Positions 8,363 through 20,169 are shown, counted from the stretch's first letter. The stretch: 64,000 nt of DNA from Pachyseris speciosa (GCA_016490735.1 JAEMWC010000628.1:1-64000); one strand, 5' to 3'. A program made the numbers and translations. Notes: generated by a model from the sequence alone, not told the origin.

Positions 8363-8560
8363 ATGGAGAATCAAAATGTCAAGAGAGGTCGGGGAAGGCC
8401 TAGAGTTCTCAGTGATGAGGAAAGAAAAAAACACAAGACTACCTATATGCTAAATAAAGAATGGTTCTGTAACATATGTAAGACAGGACGTAACTACACA
8501 ATGGCAGGAAAATCTTGTCATATTAAAACAAAAAAACATCAAAAAAATATTCTTCAATAA
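8363..8560 (+). CDS. Small AT-hook plus C2H2-like zinc-finger protein, 65 aa
   Basis: An intact ORF beginning MENQNVKRGRGRPRVLSDEE, where KRGRGRPR is an AT-hook for minor-groove AT DNA. A single finger-like motif, WFCNICKTGRNYTMAGKSCH followed by IKTKKHQKN, gives C-x2-C and spaced histidines. Such short proteins occur in Polintons and some insect DNA viruses and are plausibly DNA-binding regulators (inferred). The ATG sits in TATATATGG context, 32 bp after the Bro-N gene. The antisense frame here is a shadow. Confidence 0.65.
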   Translation: MENQNVKRGRGRPRVLSDEERKKHKTTYMLNKEWFCNICKTGRNYTMAGKSCHIKTKKHQKNILQ

Positions 8561-8664
8561 TTACAATTCAAAAGGATCCAGTAATTGGATCAATTGAATT
8601 CTCAACCATATTTAAACGCAGACGGAAATGTTTTAAAGAAATAATAACTATAGATATATTATAA

Positions 8665-11600
8665 ATGGAAAAAATTATCGAAACTAGTAGTAATATGGAC
8701 AAGAAAAGTCTCAAAAAATTGAGCAAATCCAAGCTAATCGAATTGCTGTTGAAGCAGCAGAAAAAGCCTAAAGTTATTATAGTTGATGACACAAAACCTG
8801 TACCTAAACCAAGAACAAGACCAATTCCCGCCCAAGGACGAAAAGACCAACTGTGAAAGAATTGGTTGATTACTTCGAAAGAAAAAGATTACCAGCCCCA
8901 CCAAAAGAATGGTTGGAAGAAATAGAGCAATTGAAAAAGAGACCAATTCCCGCCCCAAGATCCAAAAAGCCTGTGCCGGTTCCAACACCAGAACAAAAAT
9001 AGAGCAAACAGAGAAAGCTCTGAAAGGTTTCACAAAATCTTTTGAAATCAGTATAAAAAATAACAAAGACCCGCTTGCGCAACTGCAAAACACAAGAAAG
9101 GCTGTTGCATATAATATTATAAAATTGTTGAATGAAATTAAAGGTCTCAAATTTGTTGAAACACTCAAGGTAACATTTGCAAAAATGACTGACGGAGAAA
9201 TAGAATACAAAACCGCATATTTCAATAGTGTAGCTCAAACAATTGTGGATAATCTGGAAGTAACTGAATCACTACAGTTGTCAAAAGACCAAATAATGAA
9301 TAAGATTGCAGTTTGGGTATCTGAAGGTTCAGGTTGGACAATTGAATCTGTTGACAGCCATTACCTCAATGTTGTGAAATATGCGCCAATGAAGGGCTCC
9401 TCATACATTAAACTACCGAATGAACTCAGAAACAGTGCGAAGGGTTTGATTAACTTGAAAAATGAGGATAATGAATGCTTCCGATGGTGTCACATCAGAC
9501 ACCTGAACCCACAAGAGAAATACCCACAGAGGATTAAAAAAGTTGACAAAAAATACATTGAAAAATTGGATTATACAGGGATTGAATTCCCAGTTGCAAC
9601 CAAGCATTACAACAAGATAGAGAAACAAAATGAGATCAACATCAATGTTTTTGGTTATGAGGAGAAACAATCTTATCCAATATATGTATCAAAAGAGAAA
9701 TATGCAGACTGCTTGAATCTGCTTCTAATAACTGAAAATGAAAACAAGCATTATGTGCTAATCAAAGATTTCAATAAGTTCATGTACAATCAAACAAAGC
9801 ACAAAGAAAGAAAACACTTTTGTATGCACTGTCTTCAATGCTTCAGCTCTGAAAGAGTGTTGAATGATCACAAGGACAACTGCATGCAAGTAAATGGCAC
9901 ACAGGCAATAAAAATGCCAAACAAAGATAACAACATACTGAAATTCTACAACTTTCATAAACAACAGCGGGTACCATTTGTTATATATGCTGACTTTGAG
10001 GCCATAACTGAGAAAATACATGGTTGTCAACCCAACAGTGATAAATCATATACTGAAGCCTATCAGAAGCATACTGACTGTGGCTACGGCTATAAAGTTG
10101 TTTGTTGCTATGACGATAAATACAGCAAACCAGCAGTAATATACAGGGGTGAAAAGGCTGTGTACAAATTCATGAAAGCTATGCTGGAGGAGGTCAAATA
10201 TTGCAAGAATGTTGTGAAAAAAAATTTTAACAAACCATTGAAAATGACTAAAGATGATGAAGAGAAATTCCGAAAAGCCAAAGTTTGTCACATCTGTGAT
10301 AAGAAATATACTGAAAAGGATATTAGAGTCCGAGATCATTGTCACATCACTGGTAAATACAGAGGTTCTGCTCACCAAGATTGTAATCTGAAACTCAGAG
10401 TGAACCCAGAAGAAATAAAAATACCAGTCATATTTCACAATCTAAGAGGCTATGATAGTCATTTTATTATGCAGGAGATTGGAGCTATTGTTAAGAAGCA
10501 CACTTACAAAAACAAGAAAGGTGAAGACTGTCAAATGAATATCAATGCTATCCCAAATAACATGGAGAAGTATATGGCTTTCATGCTTGGTAACCACTTG
10601 ACCTTCATTGATAGTTTCCAGTTCATGAGCTCCAGTTTGGAAAAACTTGTAGGCAATCTACCTAGAGAAGCCTTAAAATACACCTCACAAGAGTTTAAGG
10701 GAAAGGATCTTAATCTGATGACACAGAAAGGTGTTTATCCTTACGACTACATGGACAGTTTCGATCAATTCAATCAGAAGCTGCCATCAAAAGATGAATT
10801 CTATAGCATACTGAGTGATACGCATATATCAGATGAAGACTATACACATGCTCAGACAGTGTGGGAAACATTCTCTTTGAAAAACATGGGTGATTATCAT
10901 GACCTGTACCTTAAAACAGATGTACTCCTACTGGCTGATGTATTTGAAAACTTCAGAAAAACATGCCTTGAGTACTATAAACTGGACCCGTGTCACTATT
11001 TCACATCTCCCGGTTTATCTTGGGACGCCATGCTAATAATGACTGACATAAAATTAGAATTGATGACAGACATTGATATGTTCCAGTTCATTGAAAAGGG
11101 TATGCGTGGAGGAATCAGCTATATAGCCAACCGTTACGGTAAAGCAAATAATAAATACATGAAAGAGTATGACGAGAAGGCGCCCTCGACGTACATCGTG
11201 TATCTTGATGCTAATAATTTGTATGGTTGGGCTATGAGTCAATATTTACCAACCGGTGGTTTCAAATGGTTGACACAAAAACAGATCAATAATTTAGACC
11301 TGGCTGTCTATAAAGAAGACAGCAACAAAGGTTTGATTCTTGAAGTTGATTTAGAATACCCCCCAGAGTTACATGATCTTCACAATGACTATCCACTGGC
11401 ACCGGAAAAGGTCAAAGTGACTGGGGACATGCTATCAGATTATTGTAAAAACATAGCGAAGAAATATAAAATATCAACTGGTCTGGTACATAAACTGATA
11501 CCAACATTAAGCAACAAAGAAAAATACGTGCTCCATTATAGGAACCTCCAATTATACACTGATCTCGGTTTGAAAATAACTAAAGTCCATCGAGTTCTAG

Positions 11601-12463
11601 AGTTCAATCAGTCCGCATGGCTCAGACAATATATTGATTACAACACTCAGAAAAGAACTAACGCTAAAAATGCCTTTGAGAAAGACTTTTTCAAGCTGAT
11701 GAATAACAGTGTATTTGGAAAAACGATGGAAAACCTCAGAAAGCGAGTAGACGTCAGATTAGTCACCGATGAAAAGAAACTATTAAAAATGGCTGCTAAA
11801 CCGACATATGTTAGCAGTAAAATCTTCAATGAAAATTTGGTAGCTGTTTATAAGATAAAAGAAACACTTACTTTAAACCGGCCAGCATATGTAGGAATGT
11901 GTATTCTAGACCTTAGCAAGACACTGATGTACGATTTCCATTACAACTACATCAAAGAGAAATATGGAGATGAAGCAAAATTATTATTCACAGACACAGA
12001 CTCACTGACATATGAAATTGGAACCCATGACATCTATAGAAATTTCTGGAAGGATAAAAATAAATTTGATAACAGTGACTATCCTGAAAGCTCGCCATTC
12101 TCCGATAAGACCAATAAAAAAGTAATTGGTAAGATGAAAGATGAGACTGCTGGAGTCCCAATATGTGAATTCGTAGGACTGAGATCGAAGATGTATAGCT
12201 ATATTAAAGATGATCAGAAAGGAGGGAAGACAGCAAAAGGTATTAGTAAGAATATTATTAAGAATAACATCAAACATGAAAATTATAAAGAGACACTATT
12301 TGATAATAAACAGATGCATCATAGAATGAAAACAATTAGAAGTCAGAACCATCAACTTGGAAGTTATGAGATAAATAAAGTATCACTCAGCTGCTTTGAC
12401 GACAAGCGGTATATTCATGATAATGGCGTGACAAGCTTTGCCTATGGACATTATGAAATCTAG
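8665..12463 (+). pseudogene. Protein-primed family B DNA polymerase, main frame intact, two N-terminal frameshifts
   Basis: This is the replicative polymerase of the element. The N-terminus (8665-8850) has MDKKSLKKLSKSKLIELLLK, a SAP/HeH-like helix, then proline-rich RPIPA repeats. Two one-base indels (in the C-run near 8,833 and near 8,990) lead into a 1,184-codon open frame from 8909. Counting from 8909: a C2H2-like finger near 300-325; Exo I YADFEAITE near 360; a His-Me/endonuclease VII-like insert with CHIC, DHCHITGKYRG and HQDCN near 460-495; Exo II FHNLRGYDS near 510; Exo [16 protein letters not shown] near 666; Pol A YLDANNLYGW near 765; Pol B KLMNNSVFGKT near 930; Pol C FTDTDS near 1027. 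All catalytic acids are present. Confidence 0.93.
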
Positions 12464-13206
12464 CTGTTGACGTCACGCCATATGATTTTTGTGAGTTTTA
12501 AAATACTGCCCTCTTTGGGGGGTTTCCCTTTCGAATGAGTCATCAAACTACGTCAGATTTTTCGCTTTTTACACATGCGTATTATTTTTTATCTTTGTAA
12601 ATTTCATTTATGTACCACAAGCATAAAAATGAAAATACAAACGAAAATATAAGGGTTGTTTCACACAGATAAAGAGTGGCTTGTATGCAGAGTATCTAAC
12701 GATTGGAAAAAGCGGGGGCCTTTCGTTAGCGAAATGTATACAAGCCACCCCGTGGAATAATGAAAACCCCCCGCCGTTATTCCATGGGTTGAAATAATAA
12801 AAATGAAAAATAAAAAAATGAAAAATAAAAAAAAATGAAAAATAAAAATGAAAAATAAAAAATCACCCTTAGATGGTGTCGGATTGTTGGGTAGAGCTAT
12901 AGTGGAAGCTTAGGCTTTGACAGAAGTGCCGGTTCAATCTCAAGCCGGAGGGTGAAAAAACAAATAATTGGCCCCAAGAGGGTCTGATAGGGCCAGAGCT
13001 CTGGTGGTGAGGTGGTGGGAATTCAAAAAAACAAAACAAAAAAAAACCTCTCATGAGGGACGGGTGGTGATTCAAATTCCAAATTAAGTCCCTCATGAGA
13101 GGTTCTGGTGGCCACCAGTTTTGCTATTTTTTTCTGCAGCTATAGGCGATGACTCATTCCCTGTTTTCCGAGAATGTCACGCATTTTATGAAGTGTGCTG
13201 ACCTTG
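12464..13206. other. Non-coding right flank of Polinton 1 with stacked hairpins
   Basis: No gene is seen. There are three inverted repeats: GGCTTGTAT/ATACAAGCC with inner CTAACGA/TCGTTAG at 12,677-12,747; CCGTGGAATAA/TTATTCCATGG at 12,750-12,787; and CCTCTCATGAGGGA/TCCCTCATGAGAGG at 13,047-13,103. An A-rich (AAAAATGAAAAAT)n stretch spans 12,790-12,865. These could be part of the element's terminal region. Confidence 0.6.
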
Positions 13207-13386
13207 GTTCCATCAGATTGAACAACTATAGATTCCATCAAATTAAATAACTATATATTCCATCAGATTGAACAACTATAGATTCCATCAAATTAAATAA
13301 CTATATATTCCATCAAATTAAATAACTATATATTCCATCAAATTAAATAACTATATATTCCATCAAATTAAATAACTATATATTCC
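13207..13386 (+). repeat. 25-bp tandem repeat, 7 copies
   Basis: Units read ATTCCATCAAATTAAATAACTATAT. Two of the first three copies are the variant ATTCCATCAGATTGAACAACTATAG. Confidence 0.9.
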
Positions 13387-13575
13387 AGAATACGAGACCA
13401 GAATAGTGTTTGGGGAAAACGAGATCAATTAATTTCGTACCCCCAAACACTATACTACTGGGGGGGGGGGGGGAGGTGTCGGTAAAACGCCAACTCGGGG
13501 CCGGGGTCGGGGTCGGGGCCGGGGCCGGGACCGGTGTGTTACGTTTTAAAAACAAAAACAAAACAAAACAAAACA

Positions 13576-13611
<36 letters not shown>

Positions 13612-14200
13612 AAAGACTTCTTCTTAACAGTATAATACTTGCTTCATGTAGATATAACTCGATGTAGAAATATCCAGCTTGTTTCCAAATAAACACAACA
13701 TCTTGTAAATATATAAAACTTCCTGTGAATATTTACTAGGGTATCTGAAAGATAGTAATACTGCGGCACATTCTATTGATAGTGACATAGTTTATGCAGT
13801 GATTCATCTACCTGCCCGTTCCAAGACTTACATTAACCTTTATTTCTTAAGGTGCTATGGTACCCTAGAAAGTGTATGGAAATCATAGCTTTTTTACTAA
13901 AAGCGAGTAGGGAGGTGGGGGTATTAAATCCCTTATTTCTCCAAAGATTTTGATGGGGACTGGGTATTCAGTGTTATGCATGTATCTTGACACGTGACAG
14001 CTGATCACAGAGCTACACTCGGCTCATTTAAACTCACTCTCTGGTCGGCCGAATCATTTGCAGAATTTACCTTGGAATGTGTCAAAATTGCCCTTAATTA
14101 CTGTGTTTTGGGTCATTTGCTGATCCCGGAGCTCATCATCCAGGGCTGAGAAGGCTTAACCTTGCCAATTCCAAAGAACCGCTTATTGGCACTGCGAACA
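13387..14200. other. Spacer between the two Polintons: hairpin, G-run, GC-rich repeat, microsatellite
   Basis: An inverted repeat AGTGTTTGGGG / CCCCAAACACT spans 13,404-13,452 and might be a terminal remnant. A G-run follows at 13,460-13,473, then a GGGGCCGGGGTC-type block at 13,495-13,535, (AAAAC)n and (CAA)n to 13,612. Open frames here are low-complexity artefacts. From 13,620 to 14,200 I see no gene. Confidence 0.6.
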
Positions 14201-14235
14201 CAACAAACTTTGTTCGAACGCTCAACTTCACTTCA

Positions 14236-14591
14236 AGAACAGTGGAAGCTTTGGCGAGCTACTTGGTTTTGATCAAACAGTTTTAACATCAAGCGGTTAT
14301 GGAACAAAATTTCCTAATATAAGTAATAATATCGACAATCTGTATATTTCAATATCGCTGTTGAGCGATAGTATAATTTCAGGAAAGCGATCGAATGTTT
14401 TGTACAGTTTCTCAGAAAATACAAAGGAAAGGCCTCTAACTTTTGAAATACAGCCGATGAATTACCTCTGGAATAAAATCAATACCAAAGTAATTTCTGA
14501 GGTACAATTTTACATTACCGATGATGAGGATCGAGAAGTTGATCTGAATAATATTGATATCAGTCTGACTGTTGTAATGAAAGAGGGATAG
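14236..14591 (+). pseudogene. Penton-like minor capsid protein, C-terminal half
   Basis: Homologous to residues in the second half of the 1644-2427 gene: FGELLGFDQTVLTSSGYGTK aligns with the LIGFDSKLVSATEYGT region, and the end VDLNNIDISLTVVMKEG matches the VDLNGIDWYIELFL terminus. The N-terminal half is absent; the sequence upstream of 14,230 is unrelated. This marks the truncation point of element 2. Confidence 0.6.
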
Positions 14592-14646
14592 TCTATATTA
14601 CTTCGTTAAATGATAAAATTTATTTTATTAGTACTAATAAAATAAA

Positions 14647-15009
14647 ATGGAACGAAGAATTCGAGATCCTAATACAGGAGAGACCGCTTATATTCACTGT
14701 GAATCACATCCCACCTCACCAGTAGGAGAACGAATTTTCGACACTCTTACTAGCATAGCTAGTGCAGTCACTGGAAAAACAGCAAAACAAAGTAGCAAGA
14801 AAAGCTGCTGAGAAAGCGATTGAAAAGGTTCTGAAAAGATAGGTGAAAAAACAGGTCAGCTTCTTGGTGAAAAGATTTACGATCGCTTCTCTAAGCCTAG
14901 AGAACGGGAAACCAGCAAATCTGCTAGCGAAGCTTCGCTAGCAAGTAAACCCACAACTCTACTAGAAGAGCCGAAAGGTCATGAAGTGGTGAAACTTTTA
15001 CAAAAATGA
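14647..15009 (+). pseudogene. Small virion-type protein between penton and MCP genes, broken
   Basis: Starts MERRIRDPNTGETAYIHCES. After a stop near 14,811 and a frame change it continues KIGEKTGQLLGEKIYDRFSK and ends HEVVKLLQK. The position and Lys/Gly helix match the AT-hook protein at 2440-2681, but the C-terminal AT-hook is not seen. Function unknown, probably a virion component. Confidence 0.4.
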
Positions 15010-15115
15010 ATAGCGGCAAAGTAATGGCGAAACTAGCAACAAAGCTGCTAAAACTAGTAGATATCAATACATAAGAGACACCTATAACAATTTTCGGTGG
15101 TTAATAATAAAGACT

Positions 15116-15188
15116 ATGGAAAACTTCACAAAACCGGATTTCGTCAAACGATATGAATACTCCTACTATGATCTGCAAACGCCATTAA
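15116..15188 (+). pseudogene. MCP of Polinton 2, N-terminal fragment upstream of the insertion
   Basis: Starts MENFTKPDFVKRYEYSYYDL and matches the start of the MCP at 2704. It is interrupted exactly at TTAA (15,185-15,188). The gene resumes at 22,619 in a frame that aligns with element 1 with only one TTAA kept. Confidence 0.75.
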
Positions 15189-15460
15189 GAGCAAGTGCAC
15201 AGGAAAATCGAGCAAAAGGCGGCCACAGTCGAAAACCTAACCTACGCTCATTTTAAGTCTATAGAGAGGTACTGGCGAGTTTACAAACCTCCTGGGGTTT
15301 ATTTTCCGAAATACGGTCGATTTTTGGAATTATTTGAGATTTTTTATTTCGCCCGTCTGACGCTTGAAATTAGCCGCCTCACAACGGAAAATAGACCGGC
15401 CGAAATAACTGCTTCGCGTAACCAAACATGTCAACCTATCGGCAATCTAACACTTAATAC
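15189..15460 (+). repeat. Outer left inverted arm
   Basis: Pairs with 22,345-22,614. An ORF starting MHRKIEQ is present in both arms because the arms are inverted copies; I treat it as non-genic. Confidence 0.8.
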
Positions 15461-15479
15461 ATCGGGAGAAATGGTGCGA

Positions 15480-17040
15480 CATTTGCTCATATCAATGAGC
15501 CATTGCAGCGGACCATTCAAGCATGAATGCGCGATAAAAGTATCACAATAGTAAAGAAAATGGGTGGTTTTGATGCAGCAGACTGACTAAAATCGTCTTT
15601 TGGGAATGCAAAAATTTTATTTCTTTGACACGATAGAACGGATTCCTATACTTAAAGGGTTAATCTATCATCGTAGCCTAGTTTGAAGTGAAATAAACGA
15701 AATTAAGTTGTAGACTTTTGACTTTGAAAATCGGGAATTTTGCGGTATCGACGGTATTGAAAACGACCCTTATCAGAGTTAGGCATCGCTTTTCTTCTAA
15801 ACTAAGGACAAATCCTCAGATGATAGAACGGATTATTTAAGACACATGTATTACCTACACGTTAATAGCTTTTTCTCGAAATTTGGGGCAGAATAAGTTG
15901 TAGACGGTTGAAACTTGGAGCGAGCTCCGAGTCGAGTCATTGTCTTTGCGAAAACAATAGTTGCGATGAAGAAAGAATACGCAGTAATACTCCATTGAAG
16001 AAAACTAGTCATCTGTAGTAACTTAATCTGCATGTTAATGAGCTGCTGACAAGGCAGAAAAATCAGTCCGCGCGAAATTTAAAGTCACAAACATCACGGC
16101 TTGCCGTTGCTAACCAACAAAACTGTTTCCAAGATGTCTGACTAGTTGACTAGTTGTCCCACCTAGTTGACCGCCATCTTGTATAAAAATTGCGCATGAC
16201 CTGGAACTGCACAAACGCTGAATATCGTAGGCTTAGAGTGGCCGCGAAAGTTTAAAATGGTAGCTGTTTAAAGTAAGTTATTACAGAACTGCAGATCCAT
16301 CATTGTAAAAATACTAAACGAAAAAACGGGCACAATAAATAAGTATATATAATAGAACTGTTTGCTATCATGTTGGTCATTGCCTTTATTTCATTTGGTG
16401 GCTTCTAAAGAAGCACGATGTTATTTTTCATCTTTCCTAATCGGAAAGATGTGCTCGCAGGGTCTGAGCGAGGTATTTCTTCCTGAAGATAATGCGAAAT
16501 CGTTCGACTGGACCGGACATTTTCTTGACATCACGATAAAAGAATAAAAATACGATTTCAGACTGGTTATTCACAATTTTATCTTACTTTGCGATAACTT
16601 CGCCATTTCGTCCCAAGTCCTTTTTTCATACAGTGTGGCAAAAGATTCACTTACCAGCGTTGCTTTAAGCGCTTAACGGTTTTTTTTTGTGCAGTTGGGT
16701 TTTATTTCTTTGATAGCTTGGGCATCAGTTCGGGCCTGGCAGAGTCGAAGCAAAATCAAACTTATCGCGAAGAACACTAGGTACAGAGCGCACGACTATG
16801 AATTATTACTTAATTACCATTATGACGTTTATCTCCGCGTGCATGTAGTTGCAAACTGGTCACTCTACCTTTTTCTATCGCCGTTTTAAACGGTAGAGAA
16901 GTTTGTCATAGCACTAATGCGTGGAAGCGAAATTCACCTAACTCCACTCATCATAAAAGTTATTAAATACGGTAAGCGAGACCGCGGGCGAAGTGCTTTT
17001 GTAGCTTTTTCAGCGCGTTCTAACAGTTACGCTTGGATTA
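15480..17040. other. Extra segment in left arm, no gene recognised
   Basis: This segment is absent from the right arm. The short ORFs show no recognisable domain. Repeated CTAGTTGAC motifs occur at 16,140-16,172. It may be a later insertion. Confidence 0.5.
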
Positions 17041-17356
17041 ATTTACAAGCACAAATGTGTTAACCGCTTTCTAAATGGCCAGTTGACAAGAGCTCACGAA
17101 TGCAAAAGTTTATAGGCAAAACTGAAATCGAGCTCCTGGTTATGGGAATTCTCCGAATTGCCCCAAATTTTAGTTTTGAAGTTTCGCGATATAGTGTTTT
17201 AACGTACGTTAACATTTTGGTTGGGTTTTTTAGCGAGCGCTTCAGAATAAGTCGACCAATTTGAAGAAATTTTGCGCTAAGTGACCTCAAATTGACCTCA
17301 GAGTGTTTGTTTACATTGACTAGTCACATCGGTTACATTGAAATGAGCGCTCCATA

Positions 17357-17632
17357 TTAACTAATATTCTCATTCCATATTTCATTTGAGAATGAGTTTG
17401 ACTTACCATTGTATAATAACGTCGAATAGTAGCGTGTGTTGTCTTGAAGCGGCAGAATGAAGCCGATAGAGGCTTCAATCGGGTTCAGTTGTTTTCCAAA
17501 CTGTTGTAGATCTGATATAAAACTTTCAGAAACTCCTTCCTCGAAGTTGCCTGGTATTATATCTGATCGTAAGAAACGCTGCAGTTCATCAACCATATGC
17601 CTGGGTAAGTTGCTGAGACATCTGTGACACAT
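17357..17632 (-). other. Exon-like ORF in left arm followed by GTAAGT
   Basis: A 91-codon minus-strand frame starting MCHRCLSNLPRHMVDELQRF. At 17,409-17,401 the sequence reads ...AATGGTAAGT, a consensus splice donor, so the coding part could end near 17,407. The right arm carries an inverted relative at 21,720-21,917 with mostly conservative changes and the same donor. The family is unknown; it could be a captured exon or the first exon of a transposase. Confidence 0.35.
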
Positions 17633-18461
17633 TTAGATCTGTTTTACTGTTGGAACTGGAGCTGATAAGAGTTCATTATGGAGCTGATTAGACCCGAACT
17701 ATTGTCGATTACGTGACAAATTTTGAAACACCCCTCGGGCGAAATCCTTGGCACTTTCGAAAACCCGGTTGTTCCCTTAGTAAATCAAATGGAACGGATT
17801 TTTCCACCGGAATTTGTTTACAACATATAAGGAATACCATCTGAGGTATTCCTCTTTCTTGTTTTTGTCGGAATGATCCTAAAATCCCGTAACATCTGCG
17901 GCGTACCACTATATAGCTAGTTCCATGCTCCTTGGTTGACTTCCGACGTGCTACTTAGTGTTGTTTTTGTTAGTACCTAGTTTCTTAAAGAGTACTCAGT
18001 GTAAAAAGAACACTCTATTCCAGTTCTATTTTGATTGAGAAAAATTGTTCCGTTCCTTAAGACAGAAAATTCTCCCCGGTTTTTCCATTCAAATGAAAAG
18101 TGCTTCTTGAGTCTCCGAAAATCCTTACCACAGCCTCCCATCGCTTTTCCAATGGTCTATCCCTAAAAATAAAGTAGCCAAAAATAAAAAAAAAATTATA
18201 AAAAAATACCCAAGGGGTAAGTTCACGCAACAATGGCCCTTTGAAAAAGCGTCTCATTTTCATATCAACACAACGTGTACCAGCATCCTTATTATGATGT
18301 TGCTTCCCCAAAATTCTCGCAGAGAAACAACCCTAATAACTATTCGTTTCTTCATTATCTGTTAGTCCTGGGGTCGAGAACAGCTCCTCAGGTGCAGTCG
18401 ATTGGCAAATTTGGATTCAGATCTTAAAATCTGGATATTTCGGATTTCACTGCAGTCGAAC

Positions 18462-18568
18462 ACAAAATCCGAAAACGGATTTCGCGACGGATTTTGATGA
18501 TTGAAATCCATGTCGGGGAAAGATTCCTATTAACAAAATCCGCCGCGAAATCCGTTTTCGGATTTTGT
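18462..18568. repeat. Hairpin, about 36-bp stem
   Basis: CACAAAATCCGAAAACGGAT... at 18,462 pairs with ...ATCCGTTTTCGGATTTTGTG ending near 18,568. The pairing is nearly perfect. Confidence 0.8.
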
Positions 18569-18989
18569 GCTCGATCGGAAATTCGGATCCAGACTTCCTA
18601 ATCGACTCGGCACCCCTACTTAGCTGAATTCCAGGTTGCGCAAATAGTGTTTGCGCGTCTTTGCCAAAGACGTGAATCGACCAATCTCCACGGGCAGGGT
18701 TTTGCACTAGAGTGCGGAAATCATGTTTTTACTCTATGGAAGGTGAAACGTGTTCATTTCAACAAAATCCGCCGCGAAATCCGTTTTCGGATTTTGTGCT
18801 CGATCGGAAATTCGGATCCAGACTTCCTAATCGACTCGGCACCCCTACTTAGCTGAATTCCAGGTTGCGCAAATAGTGTTTGCGCGTCTTTGCCAAAGAC
18901 GTGAATCGACCAATCCCCACGGGCAGGGTTTTGCACTAGAGTGCGGAAATCATGTTTTTACTCTATGGAAGGTGAAACGTGTTCATTTC
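18532..18989 (+). repeat. 229-bp tandem duplication
   Basis: 18,532-18,760 and 18,761-18,989 are almost identical (for example CAATCTCC versus CAATCCCC). This is a recent duplication inside the inverted-arm element, and the duplicated ORFs there are by-products. Confidence 0.95.
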
Positions 18990-19477
18990 AAGAGATCGTT
19001 GGCGGGCAATGTGGTTTCAGTAGCAAGGATAATGTCTGTCAAAGTCATGCATGCCATTGCTCAACTGCAGCCGTACTATGGATAAGCATGAGTACTATAG
19101 ATAAGTTGAGCTTAGAGCACATCACTTTTCACGCCCGCAAAACATTGATCAACTCAAGATATGTCCTCACCATCGGGAGACACTTGGTCTTGGCTGTAAA
19201 CGCAACGTTCGTTTAACCTACAGGGATTTACAGGGACCGCGCAGCAAGTTTTTGAGTGGTGGTGGGGGGAAGGGGGCTAAAGAAAACGCGTGGAATTTTT
19301 TCCCCACATCTTCAGGGAAGTTGCTATCGGGTCTCAAAATTCACTATCACTATATTGAAATATCATAGACTGTTATACTGCTGATATCAACCTGTAATTA
19401 CTATAAATAAGCCAGAAATCCAACGATTTTGCTTGAGATGCCTTGAACTCAACGCTGTATAACAAGCAATTATGGGA

Positions 19478-19602
19478 CGAGGCTGAGTATGATATAAAGA
19501 ATTATGCAGATCGAGGAGGGTGTTATCCGCCAAAGCCGAAGGCTTGAGGAGGATAACACCCTCCGAGATCTGCATATCTTCATATCATACAAAAGCCGAG
19601 TT
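19478..19602. repeat. MITE-like hairpin 1
   Basis: GTATGATATAAAGAATTATG... pairs with ...CATATCTTCATATCATAC, and GGAGGGTGTTATCC pairs with GGATAACACCCTCC. The loop is about 15 bases. Confidence 0.85.
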
Positions 19603-20169
19603 CAATAATTGTTTAATTATTCATTCAAAATATTTCCACGACTCTGAAATTTAACAAAACGGTAACTGAAAATAATTAAGTGAATGATATTAAAGTTACT
19701 GCACATTATTACTTGAAAAGTGCCAAATTTACGCTTTCTATTTGTGTTGCGGCCGGTAAATTCGTTTGCAATGTCAATGGAGGAAAGCCTGTCAGTTCTT
19801 TCTTTGTGTATGTTTAAAACTGTCAGGTTACTAAATCGTTACTGGTTCATCCTTGAACGGAGCCATGTTTTTAGCCTCCGAGCAGTCAAAAAGGATCTTT
19901 CACCGGCCTCACCGGTTGCCGGATTTACGAGAATATGCTCACATAACGCGATAACTTCTTTTATTACATTCATTTTGAAATCACTGGTGATCTTTGCAAT
20001 CTCATTGGATCTCAACAGTGCAATTTATTCCCAAATCGCACCAATTTTTACTCTAAATCGCATCCTTTCTGTAACCGATCAAAATGAATGTGAACTAATA
20101 CTAACCTATCAAATTTCATGGATAAGCAAATATTAATATTGACAAAAAAACTGTGATTTAGAAATGGCT

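Larger units (their letters stand above)
1..13390 (+). mobile_element. Polinton/Maverick (adintovirus-like) element 1, left end outside window
   Basis: A contiguous set of virus-like genes identifies this as a Polinton: packaging ATPase, penton-like protein, double jelly-roll capsid protein, adenovirus-type protease, retroviral-type integrase and protein-primed polymerase B. All except the ATPase run rightward. The left terminus lies outside the window, so terminal inverted repeats cannot be paired and the right boundary is a guess. Coding ends at 12,463, followed by hairpins and a short tandem repeat up to about 13,390. Most genes carry one or more single-base indels, but PLA2, the Bro-N gene, the zinc-finger gene and the main polymerase frame are open. 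It is either recently inactivated or affected by assembly indels. Confidence 0.9.

Noticed and set aside
8734..12277. Several minus-strand ORFs rich in Phe, Leu and Ile opposite the polymerase
   Set aside because: They lie wholly within the polymerase frame, which has all family motifs.
13376..13696. ORFs with poly-Val and poly-Thr/Gly
   Set aside because: They come from (CAA)n, (AAAAC)n and G-runs; low-complexity translation only.
15195..15551. MHRKIEQ... ORF as a gene (also at 22,315-22,608)
   Set aside because: Each copy is the terminal inverted arm of the TTAA-flanked element. The frame is explained by arm identity, and no domain is recognised.
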